Shown here: positions 9,521 to 15,942 of the stretch, in pieces
Position numbering within the stretch: the first letter of the stretch is position 1
How the letters are laid out: the number at the start of each line of letters is the position of its first letter
DNA from: a virus
Direction: 5' to 3' (one strand)
IMG/VR virus record: IMGVR_UViG_3300044949_000436
Span: 1 to 28,568 of that record
Length of the DNA stretch: 28,568 nucleotides
Made by a program: the position numbers and the translations under genes
Notes under the pieces: model-generated
Told to the model about the DNA's origin: nothing
The model's database searches: none
Seen by the model: only the letters and a program-made list of their open reading frames with translations

Positions 9521-9666
9521 TATCTTGTAGCTTTAAGGCTGTCAAGTTTCTGCTGAATAATAGCTAAACTGTCACATGCCTGTTTTTGTTCAGACGACAA
9601 TTCTACGTTTGGTTGTTCGCATGATACTAATACGACAACTGCAATGATTAAGGTTACTGCTTTCAT
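9520..9666 (-). CDS. Tiny lipoprotein, 48 aa
   Basis: The ORF is short but well supported. Its ATG at 9666 overlaps the upstream stop as ATGA, and its TAA overlaps the terS start as TAATG. The product begins MKAVTLIIAVVVLVSCEQPN: a basic start, a hydrophobic core and a lipobox LVSC with Cys16. This would be an exported, lipid-anchored peptide of about 33 residues after signal peptidase II cleavage. The mature part is helical and polar (ELSSEQKQACDSLAIIQQKL). Possible roles are superinfection exclusion, envelope modification during infection, or an outer spanin-like part, but it is far from the lysis cassette. Function unknown. Confidence 0.72.
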   Translation of the reverse strand: MKAVTLIIAVVVLVSCEQPNVELSSEQKQACDSLAIIQQKLDSLKATR

Positions 9667-9878
9667 TTTTTCTTTTTGGTTTTAGGTTTTGATTCTTTTG
9701 GGAACAATAGTTGTGCCGCTTCCTGCTCCACTTCAAACAGGTCAGGGAATAAATCAACGAAATTGATATATTTCTCCTCGGGTACACGGGTTGAATCGAA
9801 TGTGATAGTTCCTACCCCTGCCTTAACTCGTGAGACGATTAGTCCTTCATATTCCTTTTTAAGTCTAATTCTTTGCAT
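9663..9878 (-). CDS. Small phage protein with Lys-rich tail, 71 aa
   Basis: The first ~55 residues form a compact, mostly beta N-terminus (MQRIRLKKEYEGLIVSR) followed by an acidic helix (YINFVDLFPDLFEVEQEAA). The C-terminus is a polybasic tail (KPKTKKKK). It is not exported. The start lies inside the 3' end of the sigma-like gene (40-nt overlap), and the stop forms ATGA with the lipoprotein gene. It is expressed with the packaging genes. The basic tail may bind nucleic acid or a virion component, but no named family is recognised. Confidence 0.62.
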   Translation of the reverse strand: MQRIRLKKEYEGLIVSRVKAGVGTITFDSTRVPEEKYINFVDLFPDLFEVEQEAAQLLFPKESKPKTKKKK

Positions 9879-10357
9879 ATTCCTAGTTTTAGATTGTCGA
9901 TATACTCCCGTGCTGCCTTGGTGCTTATTTTGAAGTGTGCCGCAAAGTCTCTGACGGTTCTGATACCCTTATCGATATACACTTCTGCCACGATCCTATT
10001 GATTAGGTTCTGCTCATTAGCCATGTAGTCATCAATGGCGTTGTATAGCTCCCTGTCATCCTCATCCTGTGGCACATCGTGGTATGTGTCTGTAAACACT
10101 AACTCAACAGCCTTGCGGTGTTGGTAGTTCATTTGACTGCCATTGCGTTCAATGGTGGTTTTGATGAAGTGTATGGCCATTTTCTGCATATCTAAATGGC
10201 TTTCAAGGTGTGTGTAGCTTTCGCGCATGAACACGTATGCGTTAGACACAACTGTTTCGGGTTCATATTTACGACCACAACGGTATATGATGCCCCTTGC
10301 AATGCTCACAAGCAGGTTATAGTTGTTAGTGAAATATTCATCGAGGTTGCTGGTCAT
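9839..10357 (-). CDS. Sigma-70-like factor / late transcription regulator candidate
   Basis: 172 aa using the ATG at 10357; an upstream in-frame ATG would add 50 residues that read as translated overlap with another gene. The N-terminal helices (MTSNLDEYFTNNYNLLVSIARGI...ETVVSNAYVFMRE) resemble sigma region 2.1-2.2. An acidic linker follows, then a C-terminal helix-turn-helix (TVRDFAAHFKISTKAAREYI) like region 4. It lies directly upstream of the terminase and tail operon on the same strand, the expected place for a late-gene activator such as T4 gp55-type phage sigma factors. The family assignment is by pattern and is not certain. Confidence 0.6.
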   Translation of the reverse strand: MTSNLDEYFTNNYNLLVSIARGIIYRCGRKYEPETVVSNAYVFMRESYTHLESHLDMQKMAIHFIKTTIERNGSQMNYQHRKAVELVFTDTYHDVPQDEDDRELYNAIDDYMANEQNLINRIVAEVYIDKGIRTVRDFAAHFKISTKAAREYIDNLKLGICKELDLKRNMKD

Positions 10358-10529
10358 ACCATTCGTACCAATTGGTGACGTAAATTTTCCGCGACGAACG
10401 CTTACAATGGCACAGTAAGCCCTCAGACACTCCCGTTGCACGTTCACGGATGCGTTGAAGCATCTTGCACGTTGACTTATCATGTGCGCCTCTGTTCTCA
10501 TCCGCAAATTTCCTTTCAGCGTTGGTCAT
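10338..10529 (-). CDS. Small basic Cys/His-containing protein, 63 aa
   Basis: It starts at 10529, overlapping the upstream membrane-protein gene by 14 nt, and ends 20 nt into the sigma-like gene. This frame is preferred over the N-terminal extension of the sigma ORF because it reads like a real protein: polar helical start (MTNAERKFADENRGAHD), then KSTCKMLQRIRERATG and LLCHCKRSSRKIY, ending with an aromatic NWYEWYD. The three Cys and one His might bind a metal. The chain of overlaps supports expression. No family is recognised with confidence. Confidence 0.55.
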   Translation of the reverse strand: MTNAERKFADENRGAHDKSTCKMLQRIRERATGVSEGLLCHCKRSSRKIYVTNWYEWYDQQPR

Positions 10530-10833
10530 CAGGTATGAGTGATACGGTTAGTGAAGCAAGGCATGACATCATGAAGTCACCTGTAACGGCAAATGTGAGC
10601 CATAAGGTCAGGCACATCCAACATCCTAGGATGATGTACATGGCATCACCGATGAATGCAAGCACTTGGTGATACCATTCGGGTTCAATGGAGGCGTACC
10701 ACGTCTTAAGCACGATGGCGGTGTTGTCCAAAGCGTTCTGCAAAGGCTCTGCATGGGTAATAAACCATGCGAGTGCTGCCAAGTTAAGTGCTAAGAGGTA
10801 TTCCATGTGCGTAAAGGTAAGGTGATTTTTCAT
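10516..10833 (-). CDS. Small membrane protein, 105 aa
   Basis: One hydrophobic stretch lies near the N-terminus (YLLALNLAALAWFITHA, ~12-29). A long one or a hairpin lies near the C-terminus (MYIILGCWMCLTLWLTFAVTG and MSCLASLTVSLI, ~67-100), predicting two or three membrane helices. The start at 10833 lies at the edge of the iteron field. The gene overlaps the next by 14 nt. The function is unknown. Size and topology would allow a holin-like or superinfection-exclusion role, but a better holin candidate sits in the lysis cassette at 24278. Confidence 0.55.
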   Translation of the reverse strand: MKNHLTFTHMEYLLALNLAALAWFITHAEPLQNALDNTAIVLKTWYASIEPEWYHQVLAFIGDAMYIILGCWMCLTLWLTFAVTGDFMMSCLASLTVSLIPDDQR

Positions 10834-10865
10834 TCAAATGCAAGAACTGGTGAAATTTTTATTTC

Positions 10866-11138
10866 TGCAACCGCTTTGCAACCGCTTTGCAACCATTTTG
10901 CAACCATTTTGCAACCAAAAATAATTCTATTATACGTATGTAAATAAGTATGTATCAATATATTACTACGTATAGATGCAACCAGTTGCATGGGTTGGTT
11001 GCAGAGTTGCATAACTTTTCGTTTTCTTTTTTTCTCATTTGGTTTTTTGTGTTTGCAACCTGCAACCTGCAACCAAATACGCGAAAAGCCACGACTAGCG
11101 CGGCTTTCAGGTGGTTGCAACCGTTGCAACTGGTTGCA
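10866..11138. repeat. TGCAACC iteron field, candidate replication origin
   Basis: This gene-free stretch (10834-11156) is packed with the heptamer TGCAACC. Five direct copies start at 10866, 10877, 10888, 10899 and 10910, exactly 11 bp apart, which places them on one DNA face. Single copies follow at 10977 and in inverted form at 10997. Three abut at 11054, 11061 and 11068. A palindromic pair GGTTGCAACC lies at 11113-11122 and another inverted copy at 11132. An AT-rich segment (10917-10976) lies between clusters and carries inverted 8-mers TATACGTA/TACGTATA (10931, 10967). Iterons plus AT-rich DNA beside a replication gene is the usual form of an initiator-dependent origin. The function is inferred. 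Confidence 0.72.
11085..11107 (-). terminator. Hairpin downstream of replication operon
   Basis: On the minus transcript AAAGCCGCG pairs with CGTGGCTTT (one G-U wobble) around a 5-nt loop. On the plus strand the same position is an A-C mismatch, so the structure favours minus-strand RNA. It lies about 50 nt after the stop of the prim-pol gene. The U-tract is short (GGCTTTT then CG), so it may be a weak terminator or attenuator rather than a strong stop. Confidence 0.4.
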
Positions 11139-11156
11139 AAGTTGTATATACAAGAA

Positions 11157-13322
11157 TTATTTCTTCAAGACCTTCCCAACAGCTTGATGACTGATTCCGA
11201 AGTATTTACCTATTTCGACCTGTTTGAACCCTGATGAATAGAGTTGCTTGATTTTATCATCGCGGGTCTTTCCTTTGAGTGATTGTTCGACCGATTGGAT
11301 GTCCCTTCGAAGGTCGGTTGATGAGAATACCCCTGTGGCAGTTTTGACGAAATAGTCTGCAATGCGTTTTGCGCCCTTCATTTGTCTCTTACCGACCTCA
11401 GGTATTACACCCGCATAGATAGTGTCTATAATCGCAAGTAAAAGGGCAAATCGGGGTATGTATGTTTTCATCTTACTCAGGTAGTTTTTTAACTCCTGAT
11501 TATACTCCTGTGAGTTTTGGATGTTAACATACTCTAAATCATACTGTTGATATAATTCGAACGCTTCGGGCGTCATTTGAACGATGGTGCTACCTTGCTC
11601 GGGGTCGTATTGGAACACCTCATCCATGTTTTCTAGTTTCATTTTCCAAAATTCCTCGTACACAGGGTCGAGTTCTTCGGCGTTGAGCGGGTACACTTTA
11701 TCTTCGGCGGCAGTAAATAGGAATCGGTCAATAAGTCCGTTACCTGCGTACTCGGTTACCACTTTGTAAAGCACGTCATGTTGGATAGTACCTATGATGT
11801 TGACGTTGATATTCTCAATCATGATAGGGTCTTTGGTGACGCGGTTAACGATATAGCTTCCGTTGTTGAATGATTCAAGCCAAAATTCCTCATCAGAGCC
11901 TTTGCGGTACTTGTTCATGTCGTTAAGGAACCCTTTGAGTTCATCCTTGTAAAGACCAAGGCCGCGCGTGTTGATGGAGTGGATAGAGTGTAAGGCCTCG
12001 ACGGTGTAATCGGATATGATGGTTTGTTTGAATAGTGGTTTCTTAGGTTTGGGTTTGGTGTCTGCTTCTATTTCAGCTTGGTATTCTGCGAGTTGTTTGT
12101 CGTACTTACGTTTGCTCTTAGCGTCGATTTCAGTTAATGGCTTGAGCATTGTTTTGACTGGATGTGTTTTGATCGTGCCGGGGAATCCGACAACTGCGAA
12201 CCAAAAAATCGTTGATGCTTCCCAACCGTTCTTAACACGTAGCTTGAAGCAGTTGCCGTTGATGGTTGCAATGGCGAACATAGCCGCTACTGCGGTGAAG
12301 TCGGGATGGAAGTTAAGTGTTCGTTTGAGTTCTGAGATATGTTCTTGCATATCGGCTGGGAACACGTCGATGGGGAAGAATGGCGTGTCGATTACTGGTT
12401 GCTCATCCTCTTCCACGATGGGCATGAGTGATGCTTTAGCGGCTCGCCAGTCACCTGAGAACTTAAGGATGGTTAGTATATCGAACGGGTTGTAAGCGCA
12501 GTTGGCTTGGAATGGTGCTGCATCGGTAGAGAATACGTAGAACATATTGAACTTTGCGCCCCATGTTGCGGAGGTAGAGCCTTCGTCTTTGTTAGGTCGT
12601 TCCCATAACTCAACACCGTCAGAGCGTTTAGAGACGTACTTCCAACCCGCGTTGATGAGTAGTTCTTTGGCGACCATCTCGCCTTCGTTCTTGAACTTGT
12701 TTACGGGGTTATCATCAGGCCAACGGTCAGGCCATTTGCGGGTTGAGGTTGACTGTTTGGTGGTAGGGGAGTATTCGTTAACGTGTTGGTTGAATGATGT
12801 GGCACGTTCGATAAGGTAATTGAACACCTCAACGGGTATGTGTTGCAGCTTGAGTATCTCGTTCTGCAGTAGCTTGTACCCTGTTGACGGAGGAACAACC
12901 ACGTAACCTCCTGTGCCGCGTGACTCAATCATGGTCATTCCGTCAGACCAACGTGCGAACACGGAGTTGTGATGTTCGGTGTGGCACTTGAGGTAGATGT
13001 GATACCCTTCGGATGGTGTCTGCGCGATGACAATGGCTTGTTCACGGATTAACTGACGGATGATGTCATCGTCTATGTAGGTCCTGAACACCTGCTCGAT
13101 GGGTTGTTTAGCCTTAGCGTCGAAGTCAATACAGATGAATCCGTCTGAGACCTTACCACAGGCGATGCCTATCTTCTTAGCCCTAGCGAATCGAATCGGT
13201 ATGTTGTCGATTGGTACGTATAGGAACGGGTTTTCCTTAAGCGCTGGTTTTTTATCGTCGCGTAGTGGTAGCGGGTTAAAGCCCTCCATTGCGAACTCTT
13301 CTGCGATGTCTGTTAGTGTCAT
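11157..13322 (-). CDS. Primase-polymerase / DUF3987 helicase-like replication protein with C-terminal HTH
   Basis: 721 aa. Residues ~1-160 are a bifunctional primase/polymerase (AEP, prim-pol) domain: metal-binding D66-x-D68 in ICIDFDAK, His108 in SEGYHIYL, and ESRGTGGYVVVPPS at 133-146. Residues ~310-640 resemble DUF3987, with a degenerate P-loop-like GFPGTIKT near 378. The last ~30 residues (GFKQVEIGKYFGISHQAVGKVL) form a helix-turn-helix that could recognise the adjacent iterons. It probably primes, unwinds and initiates phage DNA replication. The start is coupled by ATGA to the 49-aa gene upstream. Length and order match phage prim-pol-DUF3987 fusions. Confidence 0.85.
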   Translation of the reverse strand: MTLTDIAEEFAMEGFNPLPLRDDKKPALKENPFLYVPIDNIPIRFARAKKIGIACGKVSDGFICIDFDAKAKQPIEQVFRTYIDDDIIRQLIREQAIVIAQTPSEGYHIYLKCHTEHHNSVFARWSDGMTMIESRGTGGYVVVPPSTGYKLLQNEILKLQHIPVEVFNYLIERATSFNQHVNEYSPTTKQSTSTRKWPDRWPDDNPVNKFKNEGEMVAKELLINAGWKYVSKRSDGVELWERPNKDEGSTSATWGAKFNMFYVFSTDAAPFQANCAYNPFDILTILKFSGDWRAAKASLMPIVEEDEQPVIDTPFFPIDVFPADMQEHISELKRTLNFHPDFTAVAAMFAIATINGNCFKLRVKNGWEASTIFWFAVVGFPGTIKTHPVKTMLKPLTEIDAKSKRKYDKQLAEYQAEIEADTKPKPKKPLFKQTIISDYTVEALHSIHSINTRGLGLYKDELKGFLNDMNKYRKGSDEEFWLESFNNGSYIVNRVTKDPIMIENINVNIIGTIQHDVLYKVVTEYAGNGLIDRFLFTAAEDKVYPLNAEELDPVYEEFWKMKLENMDEVFQYDPEQGSTIVQMTPEAFELYQQYDLEYVNIQNSQEYNQELKNYLSKMKTYIPRFALLLAIIDTIYAGVIPEVGKRQMKGAKRIADYFVKTATGVFSSTDLRRDIQSVEQSLKGKTRDDKIKQLYSSGFKQVEIGKYFGISHQAVGKVLKK

Positions 13323-13468
13323 TTTTCTAGCAGGTTATAGATGTGATAGTAAGCGGTAACGTTGTCCCAGCCCTTAATGATTGTCAATGTAAGGAATGAT
13401 TGATACACCTGTTCTCCATGTTCATCATAGAGTTTAGAAAGTCCAATGAGTAGGTCTAGGGTTCTCAT
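13319..13468 (-). CDS. Small hypothetical protein, 49 aa
   Basis: Starts MRTLDLLIGLSKLYDEHG and ends YYHIYNLLEK. Its TGA overlaps the prim-pol start as ATGA, the coupling used throughout this phage, which is the main reason to call it. It is helical, with no membrane segment or signal peptide. Being the first gene of the prim-pol transcript, it may be a replication accessory, but nothing in the sequence proves this. Confidence 0.6.
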   Translation of the reverse strand: MRTLDLLIGLSKLYDEHGEQVYQSFLTLTIIKGWDNVTAYYHIYNLLEK

Positions 13469-13559
13469 AGTATAAAAAGTTAAGCCCCAACATTTGAACG
13501 TGCAATTGCCCTACACGCTCGCCTGTTGAGGCTTTAGTATAATTGTTCAGCACGGGCAA
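13434..13559 (-). other. Possible short ORF with non-ATG start
   Basis: A minus-strand frame from TTG at 13559 to TAA at 13434 gives 41 aa with a protein-like centre (NYTKASTGERVGQLHVQMLG). The frame is open further upstream through the hairpin at 13581-13631 but has no ATG except one 18 codons before the stop. It overlaps the start of the 49-aa gene. It could be a leader peptide, a remnant or chance. Confidence 0.28.
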
Positions 13560-13580
13560 TGTGCGAATGATTTCAAGTAA

Positions 13581-13631
13581 CCCCAGTCCTAGCGGGAAGA
13601 AAAGAACAGAGAAGAAACCCGCTAGGTGGGG
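13581..13631. promoter_or_regulatory. Long hairpin with all-pyrimidine/purine loop upstream of replication genes
   Basis: CCTAGCGGG (13588-13596) and CCCGCTAGG (13618-13626) are perfect inverted repeats. They are extended by CCCCA (13581-13585) and TGGGG (13627-13631) across a 2-nt bulge, giving 14 bp in all. The 21-nt loop is almost pure purine on the plus strand and pyrimidine on the minus transcript. It lies in the 215-nt leader of the prim-pol transcript with no T-run after it, so attenuation, RNA-protein binding or a DNA-binding site are all possible. Confidence 0.5.
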
Positions 13632-13647
13632 AGGCTGCTAAATTAGC

Positions 13648-13672
13648 AAAACTTGTTGGATTTGCAAGTTTT
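13648..13672 (-). terminator. Weak terminator after the 70-aa membrane protein
   Basis: AAAACTTG (13648-13655) and CAAGTTTT (13665-13672) form an 8-bp stem with a 9-nt loop, 12 nt beyond the stop of the minus-strand gene ending at 13684. The minus transcript ends the stem in UUUU. On the plus side a run of eight T follows after GATAG, so it may act in both directions. Confidence 0.45.
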
Positions 13673-13683
13673 GATAGTTTTTT

Positions 13684-13896
13684 TTATTCTTCTGCTACCC
13701 ATGCGGATAAAAGCATTGATTCAATCAGACCTATTATACATCCAAAACCAATAAACCCTATCCTTTGATCTTCTGTCCAATCTGCTGGTGAAAATGTTAG
13801 TGTAACAAATGAAACCATCAGGTAAGCAATGGTATTCCAAATAAAAAATACCGCAACAAATGTTGCTACAATTTGAATTAGTTTTTTCTTTCTCAT
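13684..13896 (-). CDS. Small membrane protein, 70 aa
   Basis: Starts MRKKKLIQIVATFVAVF: a basic N-terminus then two hydrophobic segments (~7-33 and ~48-66, FGCIIGLIESMLLSAWV) separated by a polar loop (SPADWTEDQR). It is predicted as an inner-membrane hairpin. The start overlaps the preceding gene by ATGA and a terminator-like hairpin follows. AT-rich like the two genes upstream of it, so this small block may be a more recent acquisition. Function unknown. Confidence 0.58.
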   Translation of the reverse strand: MRKKKLIQIVATFVAVFFIWNTIAYLMVSFVTLTFSPADWTEDQRIGFIGFGCIIGLIESMLLSAWVAEE

Positions 13897-14036
13897 AGCT
13901 TTAGTTTATTAATCCACTCCCGTTGTTGCGGTTTGAGTGCTTTAGAGTTGCGAATAAGTTTAAGGTAGTCAATGGGTATCATCGAAAGATGAACACCTGT
14001 GTACTTACCGAAGTGTAGGTATAGTGGGTTGGTCAT
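13893..14036 (-). CDS. DUF3820-like small protein
   Basis: 47 aa from ATG at 14036, 18 nt after the upstream stop; an upstream ATG at 14075 would overlap and add a Pro-rich, unlikely start. The sequence HFGKYTGVHLSMIPIDYLKLI matches the 'fGKykGk.l.diP.dYL.wl' pattern of DUF3820 proteins, often found near exonucleases or in phages. The role of the family is unclear. The stop overlaps the following membrane-protein gene by ATGA. Confidence 0.62.
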   Translation of the reverse strand: MTNPLYLHFGKYTGVHLSMIPIDYLKLIRNSKALKPQQREWINKLKL

Positions 14037-14053
14037 GGGAGGGGGGTGGTAAG

Positions 14054-14950
14054 CTATGAATTGCATTCGCTCCATACTTCACAGCTTTCACCTCCAAGCA
14101 AGTCAAGCTGATAGGTATATTCATCTGAATCATCTTTAATTTTTCCGTTCCAATCCTTTGCTTCATCAAGAATTTGTAGAGCACTTCTATTATTTCTAAA
14201 AAATGTAATATTCATGGGAACTTCCTTACCTTCTGAAATCCACTTTTCAATTCTTTGTGGAGGAAAAAAGTTTCCGTATTTTTCTTCCATTTTTTCCATA
14301 AATTCAAATGCTTTCGGGTTTTCTTTTGCAATCTGATATAGCTTTTTATCTGCCTTTTTCCAGCAAGTCGCGCAATTCCCTTGATAGCCTTTAAGTTCTA
14401 ATCTAAATGGCATTGCACGCCAATAAAAGTTTATCATTGGCTTTGTAGAAGGTATCATTTTACTGTTTATCAGCGGATATATAAATCCCATTTCTTTTGC
14501 TTTTGCATTCTGCCTATCTGATTCATCCTTCCTTATTCCTATGGCTGTATGGTACTTTTCACCATTAAACCAATCTTTGCCAAATGCAGCTATTGGAGCG
14601 CCTTTCAACTCTCTTGTGCATTGCGGGTTTGCTTGGTTTGGTATTCCATATTTTTTAATCATTTTCTCAAATGGTTCGCCGTTTCTACTTGCTTCATCAA
14701 AACTTGTTCGATAATATCTCGTACCTTTTCTGTATTCATGTATCACGTCAGCTTCAATCCAGTGAACGCTTAACTTAAAGTATTTATCGCATCTCTCTAC
14801 AAACTCAAGCGTCTGTTCATTCTCTAATCCTGTATTTGCAAAAACAAACACAATGTTTTCATATCCGTATTCTTCATAATGGCTGTTTAGCCATTGAGCC
14901 ATAAAAGCAGAAGTTTCTCCGCCTGAAAACGATACTAAAAGGTTCTTCAT
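14054..14950 (-). CDS. PAPS reductase / DndC-like PP-loop protein
   Basis: 298 aa. The PP-loop SFSGGETSA (residues 7-15) at the extreme N-terminus marks an N-type ATP pyrophosphatase of the phosphoadenosine phosphosulfate reductase superfamily. Cys111 in QCTRELK and a GNCATCWKK pair (Cys193, Cys196) could hold an Fe-S cluster or act in sulfur transfer, as in DndC-type proteins. Such genes are frequent in phages and are proposed to act in sulfur metabolism or nucleic-acid thiolation. No dndD/E- or queuosine-type partners are visible here, so the substrate is unknown. It is more Lys- and AT-rich than the core genes around it, suggesting a horizontally acquired accessory gene. Confidence 0.78.
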   Translation of the reverse strand: MKNLLVSFSGGETSAFMAQWLNSHYEEYGYENIVFVFANTGLENEQTLEFVERCDKYFKLSVHWIEADVIHEYRKGTRYYRTSFDEASRNGEPFEKMIKKYGIPNQANPQCTRELKGAPIAAFGKDWFNGEKYHTAIGIRKDESDRQNAKAKEMGFIYPLINSKMIPSTKPMINFYWRAMPFRLELKGYQGNCATCWKKADKKLYQIAKENPKAFEFMEKMEEKYGNFFPPQRIEKWISEGKEVPMNITFFRNNRSALQILDEAKDWNGKIKDDSDEYTYQLDLLGGESCEVWSECNS

Positions 14951-14962
14951 GTCTTTTCCTTT

Positions 14963-15160
14963 TTAATTAAACTTATTTTCAATTACTTCAATCTTCCACC
15001 ATTTCTGATGAGTAATCGTACCATTTAGTTCTGTGCATGGTTCGTTGTTCCAAGTCACGGTGGTTATTTTATACATCAATGGGTCAAGTGATACCACTAT
15101 ACCTTCGTAATAGCAATCAGAATCTTCTATATCCCTTATGGTTGAGCCTATGGTAATCAT
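14963..15160 (-). CDS. Small beta-rich phage protein, 65 aa
   Basis: Start chosen at ATG 15160 (MITIGSTIRDIEDSDCYYEG), which overlaps an upstream stop as ATGA, rather than the ATG 12 nt earlier. The pattern G-x-x-IRD-IED-x-DCYYEG-x-VVSLDP...WW looks like a small SH3/Tudor-like barrel and resembles hypothetical proteins seen in phages. No catalytic residues are obvious. It lies just upstream of the PAPS-reductase-like gene with a 12-nt gap, so the two are probably cotranscribed. Confidence 0.55.
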   Translation of the reverse strand: MITIGSTIRDIEDSDCYYEGIVVSLDPLMYKITTVTWNNEPCTELNGTITHQKWWKIEVIENKFN

Positions 15161-15240
15161 GGGAACTTCCACTTTAAATAATTTACCACCGAAGACCAGT
15201 TATCGCCTAACGTCATTTTCACTGGTTCGGGAATGCTCTC
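15157..15240 (-). other. Possible very short coding frame, start unclear
   Basis: A minus frame ends TGA at 15157, overlapping the next ATG as ATGA. It reads CLICRKESIPEPVKMTLGD then NWSSVVNYLKWKFP, with a Cys-x-x-Cys and a plausible amphipathic end. No ATG is available before the internal Met; the nearest in-frame stop is just upstream of 15255. It may be a remnant, use an unusual start, or be chance. Confidence 0.3.
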
Positions 15241-15251
15241 CTTGCGGCATA

Positions 15252-15755
15252 TTAGGCATCCTCTGTGGTAAACTTATTCTTAATAATATCCACCACCTCA
15301 ACAATATCGCTGAACTTCTTCACGATGAAGTATAGCCCATCGGCTTGTTGAATGGCTTTTTTGTATTCTTTCTGTTGGTCGCTTTGTTTGTCCTTGCCGT
15401 ACTTAATTTCAATCTTAAGCGCGATCCCGACACGCACACCGTTGATGGTCACAGGGAACGTGCATGATATATCGGCAGAGCCTTTCTTACCTGATGATGG
15501 TATGCGTTTCTGCTCACGTATCATTCGGTTGCCGAAGATGTCAGTTGTCTTGCGTTTGATTTCAATCACTCTCCCTTCAACTGATATACGTTCGGCCTGT
15601 GCGTTATGGTATTGCAAGTACGCAATGACAGCTTTGGTTAGTTCGTTGGTGCTAGTCTCCTTAAACTTCGCAGCAGGTATAGCATGAGCAGGAACGGAAG
15701 GATGTTCTAACCGCTTCCGTTCTGTCATGATCTTGTTAAACTCAGGCAGGGTCAT
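15252..15755 (-). CDS. VRR-NUC-like PD-(D/E)XK nuclease
   Basis: 167 aa. The C-terminal half has the nuclease signature: KKGSADISCTF with Asp95, then IEIKYGKDKQSDQQKEY giving Glu116-x-Lys118, and a following Gln-rich helix typical of VRR-NUC/Holliday-junction-resolvase-like enzymes. The N-terminal ~50 residues are helical (ELTKAVIAYLQYHNAQAERI), matching the usual helix before the first beta strand. It likely cleaves branched or flap DNA during phage replication or recombination. The start overlaps the HTH gene by 14 nt, placing it in the replication operon. Confidence 0.82.
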   Translation of the reverse strand: MTLPEFNKIMTERKRLEHPSVPAHAIPAAKFKETSTNELTKAVIAYLQYHNAQAERISVEGRVIEIKRKTTDIFGNRMIREQKRIPSSGKKGSADISCTFPVTINGVRVGIALKIEIKYGKDKQSDQQKEYKKAIQQADGLYFIVKKFSDIVEVVDIIKNKFTTEDA

Positions 15756-15942
15756 TGATGTACTTATTGATAAGCATAATCAAATCCAAGTCCTTCGAGC
15801 CTTTCTTGAACTTGTTAACCTGATGGTAAGGAATGTTAAGGTCACGGCACATCTGAGATAGGCTAACGCCTTTCTTCTTGCAGCCTTGCACGATGTCCTT
15901 GAACACCTGTGCCGTTCCTTCGGTTTGTGGTTGTAGTGGCAT
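15742..15942 (-). CDS. XRE-like helix-turn-helix protein, 66 aa
   Basis: Start chosen at ATG 15942, which forms TAATG with the DUF3127-like gene stop. Residues ~12-60 (VFKDIVQGCKKKGVSLSQMCRDLNIPYHQVNKFKKG) show an HTH like those of lambda-repressor family proteins, with the recognition helix around PYHQVNKFKKG. Only the DNA-binding part is present, so it may be a small regulator. A candidate target is the palindrome at 16351-16365 in the divergent promoter region. It is transcribed with replication genes. Confidence 0.66.
   Translation of the reverse strand: MPLQPQTEGTAQVFKDIVQGCKKKGVSLSQMCRDLNIPYHQVNKFKKGSKDLDLIMLINKYINDPA

Noticed and set aside
9590-9787. 65-aa minus ORF
   Set aside because: Overlaps the 71-aa and lipoprotein genes in another frame; composition is not protein-like and it has no coupling.
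10358-10507. 50-residue N-terminal extension of the sigma-like protein
   Set aside because: It overlaps a more protein-like 63-aa frame; ATG at 10357 fits the domain start.
10866-10916. CRISPR-like array
   Set aside because: Repeats are 7 nt with 4-nt spacers, far too short; iterons explain them better.
10830-11153. 107-aa minus ORF (TTG start) between prim-pol and the membrane protein
   Set aside because: It consists mostly of TGCAACC repeats translated in changing frames, has a hairpin inside and a TTG start. The ATGA overlap with the next gene is its only support.
10950-11234. Plus-strand ORFs over the iteron field
   Set aside because: Same repeat translation, and one runs into the antisense of the prim-pol gene.
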